This document shows, piece after piece, positions 60,501-64,000 of a DNA stretch of 64,000 bases. Below the pieces are notes generated by a model, which saw only the letters and a list, made by a program, of their open reading frames with translations, did not search any database and had not been told where the DNA came from. The stretch covers positions 27,146,501 through 27,210,500 of the forward strand of contig NC_016132.3 in the NCBI RefSeq assembly GCF_000005505.3. The letters are read 5' to 3'. Position 1 is the first letter of the stretch, and the number at the start of each line of letters is the position of its first letter. The position numbers and the translations under genes were made by a program. This DNA is from Brachypodium distachyon. Taxonomy: Eukaryota > Streptophyta > Magnoliopsida > Poales > Poaceae.

Positions 60501-61958
60501 TAGGAGGCTTTTCCGTACTACTAGCTGGGTGTAGTTGCACCCATGTCCTTTTGATACAATTTAGGGAGTATGTAATGTAACAGGTAATATGTTGTACATA
60601 ATATGGAGTGTATAGGTAGTAAATGAGAGAACAAAAAAGGAATATACCCTGTGCTTTGAATAACTTGTCCAAGGGTTGCTACTGCCACTTCCCTCTTACT
60701 CACAGCACCACCATCCAAAAGAGCATCCACGACTAGAGGCATTAGCTCAGGAAGATACTGCCTCATTGAAAAACCACCCTATCATGCAGAGCATAAATTA
60801 TCACAAGTCAAGCAATGAAAGTTTGAAGTAAACTGTAAGTGGCAGGAGAAAGGCCCATTGCACCGTCTACTTTCAGAGAAGTTCTTATTGGATCCTCTAT
60901 CACAAGATACGATTAGCTTAGTTTGAACTTTTGTAAAAGCAGAGGGGCTGAAATGAAACAAACATCACATGACGGAGAAAGACATACCACTTTGGCCAGT
61001 TCTCCAACAGTAGCAAGCACTCCTGCAGCAAGCACATTATTAGCCATTGGCCCTGCTCCTTCACAAAGTCTAGCCACCAGAGCCTGAAAAAAAAAACAAT
61101 ATGGAACTACGGAGTAAGACTAAGAGACTAGCAGAAGAAACAGTATCACTGATCTCATCTGTTACTAACCTTGTGAATTGGAGCAATATAAGGAAGTATT
61201 AACCGTGCACAGCTCCTAATTAAGCAACCCAACAATCTAGCACTTTCCTCTCTACACTTACTATCCATACTGCAAAGAGCAGAAAGATATTCAGAAGCAT
61301 GAAGCTGGGGCAACATGATATGGATTTGGTTTAGGTTGCTCTAAACCTTTGATCAAGATAGGTCAGCAACTGTATAAGATAGCGACGAAGGGCAGGCAGT
61401 ACATATGCAGGATTTTTTTCAGATAATCTGCCTGCAACTGATATTGCCAATTCCCTGACGCCATACTCCTACGACAAAGAGTAAAAAAGAAAATCGTCAA
61501 CGATCGCAAAGTCCATCCTTTTCAGAATTTTTCTTACTCTACACGAAAGAAACATGAATTGGACAAGTGCAAAGTAAATAACATAATATTTGTGTTCTAA
61601 CATAGATATTGCAAATCATGGTATTTTTTATTGCAAAGTTTTTGTATTTAAACAGTACTTTCATAAAGACCCTGTTACAAAAAATACACTTTCATAAAAG
61701 AAGAAACAATAAGGATAAGTTAAACCAGATATGGTGAAAGCATCTGGTAATATATCTAAGTATTTAATAACCCACTCTACATGATAAACATGTAACACAG
61801 TGTACCTCATCATTTAAGGCAACAAAAATTGAAGTGAGGATGTCAGCTTGGGCCAAAAAGTCATCAAAGGTCGGGTTCCGATATAGAGCCTTGAAGACTG
61901 AACTCCTAACACCAACGTCAGCATCAGCAACTGCAGCAATAAGAAGTTTTTCGACTAT
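38728..61958 (-). CDS. TOR: Target of Rapamycin (TOR) PIKK kinase, 5'-truncated by the window
   Basis: Central serine/threonine kinase of the TORC1 complex, which couples nutrients and energy to growth. I trace 47 exons in continuous phase, 5,742 coding bases (1,913 codons and stop), covering the HEAT region through FATC. Plant TOR is about 2,470-2,480 aa, so roughly 560 N-terminal residues lie beyond 64 kb; no further exon was found in 61,959-64,000. The reading agrees with Arabidopsis TOR as remembered, including the terminal NYVGWCPFW. Sub-regions with exon coordinates are listed separately. Introns hold a hAT element, a MULE-like element, a Copia gag remnant and a Stowaway MITE. Smallest coding exons are 36 and 19 bases. 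All listed introns are GT-AG. No frameshift or internal stop was seen, so the gene looks functional. Confidence 0.97.
41306..44435 (-). CDS. TOR: TOR kinase domain exons
   Basis: Exons in transcript order: 44369-44435, 43859-44019, 42302-42475, 42076-42204, 41891-41974, 41752-41813, 41594-41666, 41306-41440 (295 codons). They show [12 protein letters not shown], the ATP-binding lysine in [18 protein letters not shown], the LST8-side segment, the catalytic loop GLGDRHPSN with its Asp and Asn, and the metal-binding HIDFGDCFE. The stretch [20 protein letters not shown] follows. All residues expected of an active PIKK kinase are present. The intron between 42475 and 43859 contains a complete non-autonomous hAT element. 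Confidence 0.97.
42579..43312. mobile_element. Non-autonomous hAT element in a TOR intron
   Basis: Ends CAGGGGCGGAGCTGGAGC and (reverse complement) CAGGGGCGGAGCCCAATGGG form terminal inverted repeats. Perfect 8-base duplications GCGAAGAC sit at 42571-42578 and 43313-43320, diagnostic of hAT transposition. The 734-base interior has no transposase and a GC-rich centre with open frames on both strands. It lies between TOR exons 43859-44019 and 42302-42475. Confidence 0.93.
44510..45175 (-). CDS. TOR: TOR FRB domain exons
   Basis: Exons 44984-45175, 44664-44744 and 44510-44584 encode the FKBP12-rapamycin binding domain: [20 protein letters not shown], then [12 protein letters not shown], and later AELTK joined to [17 protein letters not shown]. 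The residues matching human mTOR S2035, F2039, T2098, W2101, Y2105 and F2108 are all present. This domain also guides substrates to the active site. Rapamycin sensitivity in plants depends further on the local FKBP12 protein, which is not in this window. Confidence 0.96.
45250..52892 (-). CDS. TOR: TOR exons for the HEAT end and FAT domain (17 exons, 725 codons)
   Basis: In transcript order: 52740-52892, 52518-52670, 52361-52432, 52128-52262, 51988-52049, 51562-51659, 51125-51234, 50874-51047, 50735-50800, 49147-49215, 48958-49068, 48738-48878, 48518-48646, 48256-48421, 47964-48178, 46516-46722, 45250-45363. The FAT domain begins around [14 protein letters not shown] and runs through [60 protein letters not shown] and [14 protein letters not shown]. 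These TPR-like helices clamp the kinase domain. Intron 46723-47963 holds a MULE-like element. Confidence 0.94.
46155..46300 (+). mobile_element. Possible tRNA-derived SINE fragment in a TOR intron
   Basis: TGGTGCGGTGG (46159-46169) resembles a Pol III A box, and GGTTTGACTCC (46193-46203) a B box, 24 bases apart. The order and bases suit a SINE head, but the spacing is short and no tail or duplication was resolved. Confidence 0.3.
47017..47825. mobile_element. MULE-like element with GC-rich cargo in a TOR intron
   Basis: Arms of about 130 bases match in inverted orientation: left TTAAACTCATCTTAGTACTA and TCCAAAAACGGTTCAGGAGG; right, reverse complemented, TTAAACTCGTCTTAGTGCTA and TCTGAAAACGGTTCGGAGG. 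Between them lies 47,230-47,640, much more GC-rich than the intron. Flanks TTCAAATTT and TTGAATTTT agree at only 7 of 9 bases, so the limits are approximate. The layout is that of a Pack-MULE; the source gene is not recognised. Confidence 0.65.
51700..51905. repeat. Diverged tandem duplication in a TOR intron
   Basis: ACTGAAAGCATCACTAATGA at 51700 and ACTGAAAACATTACTAATGA at about 51813 begin two copies. They share TCTCAACCATATTTA and AGCCATTAGTTAAAAATGCC, with a period near 113 bases. Confidence 0.8.
53931..61958 (-). CDS. TOR: TOR exons for the HEAT-repeat region (16 exons, 625 codons)
   Basis: In transcript order: 61806-61958, 61347-61468, 61170-61269, 60988-61083, 60648-60778, 59573-59675, 59314-59496, 59144-59236, 59005-59040, 58278-58379, 58081-58191, 54994-55156, 54791-54912, 54630-54682, 54185-54308, 53931-54113. 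Readable blocks include [52 protein letters not shown] and [18 protein letters not shown], all alpha-helical HEAT-type units that in TOR form the solenoid binding RAPTOR and LST8 partners. The 36-base exon encodes [12 protein letters not shown]. The intron between 58081 and 55156 is about 2.9 kb and holds a retrotransposon remnant. Confidence 0.93.
54425..54541. mobile_element. Stowaway MITE in a TOR intron
   Basis: TACTCCCTCCGTCCCATATT and AATATGAGACGGAGGGAGTA, with TA borders; same subfamily as 30155-30272. It lies 89 bases from exon 54630-54682, between it and exon 54185-54308. Confidence 0.9.
55450..57560 (+). mobile_element. Copia gag remnant, antisense inside a TOR intron
   Basis: The plus strand near 56.1 kb reads [20 protein letters not shown] followed by QLDSLRT, the UBN2-type gag pattern of Copia elements. 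It is preceded by a Cys-poor gag-like N-part with [11 protein letters not shown] near 55.9 kb. Frames are broken and no protease, integrase or RT was recognised. The element opposes TOR transcription. Exact ends were not found; a poly-G run lies at about 56,925. Confidence 0.6.
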
Positions 61959-62159
61959 CTGCAGGGAAACACAAGAATGTCAACATGGTCAATATTCTGT
62001 AAATCAAAATGTACAGTATAACAGTGACATAAGAACATAAGAGTGGACAACCTATACGTACCAAGTCCAAGTTTGAAAAAAAAAATATCAAGTGTGTGTC
62101 AAACAGTAAAAGACCAATGATCGGAGCATGATTGACAACCACAGTTAGTCAGTAATGAC

Positions 62160-62805
62160 ATGTCTGTGTGAACGTCCAAGATTCTCTATGTAGCCTGATG
62201 AACACACACTTGCCTTGACCCGACACACTCACTCAACACCACCACGTCCACCATCCATCACACTAGCTCCTTTCTACTGGGTTCAATGCAGCAGCCAACC
62301 ACCATGATGATGAGGGACAGTAGAGAAAATCAAAATAAAATAAAAGTAGAAGTCAGATCTCTCAAGGCTTCTACACACTTCTGCTATATTCTAAGTAACT
62401 TGTATTTTAGCCATAGGTGTTGTGGTAGTTTCTAGAGTATTCTACTATAAGTTGTAACTAGGATATTTTCCTAGCTTTGAGTAGTGTTCCCTAGAAGCTT
62501 CTAGTTCTAAGTAGAGCTAAGTAGTGCAGGCTCATGAGACCTATAAATAGAGGTCCACACCTCTATCTTGGGGCAGATTATGTACCACTACCTATCAATA
62601 AAGAGCACTTTATGTTCTTTGTCTTAGATCTTGGATTAGATCTTGTGTGTTAAGAGTTTGGAGTAAACTCTTGGCAGTTCCCCGCCCCTAGAGCGATATC
62701 TAGCGCAGCACGTTGAAGTGGTTCCTTCAACATTTGTGCTGTTTATATTATAGCAGCAAGGTGGAGTTGCTCCTCCACAACTTTGTGCTGCATCAGGACC
62801 ATGAC
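62160..62805 (+). mobile_element. LTR-like segment
   Basis: Contains CTATAAATAG (62541-62550), a typical LTR promoter, followed by AATAAAGAGC as a possible poly(A) signal, and closes near TGTGCTGCATCA. A TGACA/TGACC pair at the borders is a weak candidate duplication. No coding domain is present. It lies in the TOR intron that continues past the window. Confidence 0.4.
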
Positions 62806-63562
62806 CCTACGAACCTGCCACCTCCTCAAGAAGGCCCAACTTCAATGTTCTGCTTCATTTAGGTTGCTTGTGATGTTTTAGTCTACTGATTTGCAATTGT
62901 CCAGTAAGGCAGTAACTAAGTATATTTAATGATATATGTTAATAGAAGCAGTTAGGCAGTAACTAAGTACATTGGTGATTTGTTAAAGCAATGGCAAGTA
63001 GAGGCTCTCAATCTTCTAATCTCATGGTATTTGTAAAGCAATCACATATCTTGTATTGTGGTAAGTTAGCAAACGCCTACAACCTATGAGAACAGGAATA
63101 ATATTCTAGAAGTCTCGACTGTACAAAATAGCTATGGTGCAAAGTCCCTCTACCTTACTACTGCTCTCTCTGCTCCTCATACAGCATATCATGCAATTGT
63201 TTAATATCAAACTCTAATGTTCTATTTGATAAATTACTCAGCTGGTATTACAAAAATAACAACAATCCTATTTAGTCTTAATTTTCATATAGCCATGCAT
63301 ACAATCAGTGCAACTTAAGATACTAGGTAGCATTGGCTAATGACCCATTAGTTTATTAATTTAGAAAAGGTCCACTTTTGGCCCTGAATTCCATATTTGG
63401 TCCTAGAACTATGAAACAAACCAAAAAGTTTAGGGTTCGAGATAGGGGATTAAATGGGGATGGAGACGGAGATAGAGAGCAAAAGAAAAAAGGAAGAGCT
63501 AACATGTAGCCATAGCCATCCAAGTTGGGTCCACATCAGCCTTTAGAGGTTGCCCCCTTCAG

Positions 63563-63563
<1 letters not shown>

Positions 63564-63592
<29 letters not shown>
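63564..63592. repeat. (AC)n microsatellite
   Basis: About fourteen uninterrupted AC units, followed by AAAGAAACAAACAAAC. Likely length-polymorphic. Confidence 0.97.
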
Positions 63593-63594
<2 letters not shown>

Positions 63595-64000
63595 GAAACA
63601 AACAAACACCACCCCCTGCATCTTAAAAACAACGAACAAAAACTTTGATGGTACCAACAGTATTTTGACGAGAATGCACTCTGTTTCACAATATAGTTCC
63701 ACCATAGAAATAGTCATTTCACAATGTAAGTATGCAAGTTCATTAAAGAAATCAATAGTTATGGGCTTATGGCAATACTTCTACTCTCTACACCTTCTTT
63801 ATTGCTACAAAATGGATTCAACGGATGTAGTATGCTATTCAACAGAAGCATACAAGGTTGATCTTATTAGCTATTTCCCAGATCTGATGTCCCCTTGGAG
63901 GGGCCATACGAGGGGCACTAGCTTGGACCATTCGCATGGTAAGGCTTGGACAAAAATTGCAAACTAGAAAGAGTATATGGGATGGGGTTGGTTAAGATGT

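Larger units (their letters stand above)
61959..64000 (-). other. Partial TOR intron up to the window edge
   Basis: Upstream of the first visible TOR exon I find no further exon. The stretch holds the LTR-like segment, a half MULE-like arm near 63,365-63,430 and the (AC)n run. The next 5' TOR exon must lie beyond 64 kb. Confidence 0.6.

Noticed and set aside
1..64000. CRISPR arrays, rRNA, phage or bacterial operons
   Set aside because: None seen: no spaced direct repeats, no rRNA core sequence, and every real gene has spliceosomal introns.

Overview
This window is plant nuclear DNA, almost certainly from a grass and probably a Pooideae species. The protein-coding exons are interrupted by GT-AG introns. 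Two genes show the GC-rich exons typical of grasses. There are many Stowaway-type MITEs ending in CTCCCTCCGT, and one solo LTR looks like the Angela/BARE Copia group of Pooideae. Nothing points to a prokaryote, organelle or virus. I cannot fix the species from sequence alone.

Layout. 1-9.1 kb is intergenic, with a degraded LINE end, hAT-like and MULE-like debris. 9.1-12.04 kb (+) is a three-exon clade E-like PP2C phosphatase with a TATA box and a well-placed 17-codon upstream ORF. Immediately behind its stop lies a fossil C-terminus of an NPF transporter. 12.2-22.9 kb is repeat-rich: GC-rich captured sequence, an LTR-like remnant, two Copia solo LTRs with target-site duplications, and a MITE that runs up to the next promoter. 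23.04-28.41 kb (+) is a complete four-exon NPF2/NAXT-like transporter of 576 aa. 29.73-35.19 kb (-) is an eight-exon conserved plant gene of 309 aa, probably plastid-targeted, with a GGCT/ChaC-like motif, one GC-AG intron, and a Tourist MITE inserted exactly at its stop codon. 38.73-61.96 kb (-) is the Target of Rapamycin (TOR) kinase gene. I traced 47 exons with consistent reading phase, giving 1,913 codons plus stop. It is cut at the 5' side, because its first exons lie beyond 64 kb.

The genes do not form an operon-like unit. TOR (growth and nutrient signalling), a PP2C of a clade that includes growth regulators, and a nitrate/peptide-family transporter are simply neighbours, and a functional link would be speculation. 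Much of the interesting structure is mobile: TOR introns carry a complete non-autonomous hAT element with a perfect 8-bp duplication, a MULE-like element with GC-rich cargo, a Copia gag remnant and a Stowaway MITE.

I found no new enzymatic or defence system. The most noteworthy observations are the MITE that duplicated a stop codon, the NPF fossil behind the phosphatase gene, the GC-AG intron, and the transposon-built upstream region of the NPF gene. Splice sites were placed by eye using phase, GT/AG (or GC/AG) signals and remembered family sequence; no alignment or transcript evidence was available.
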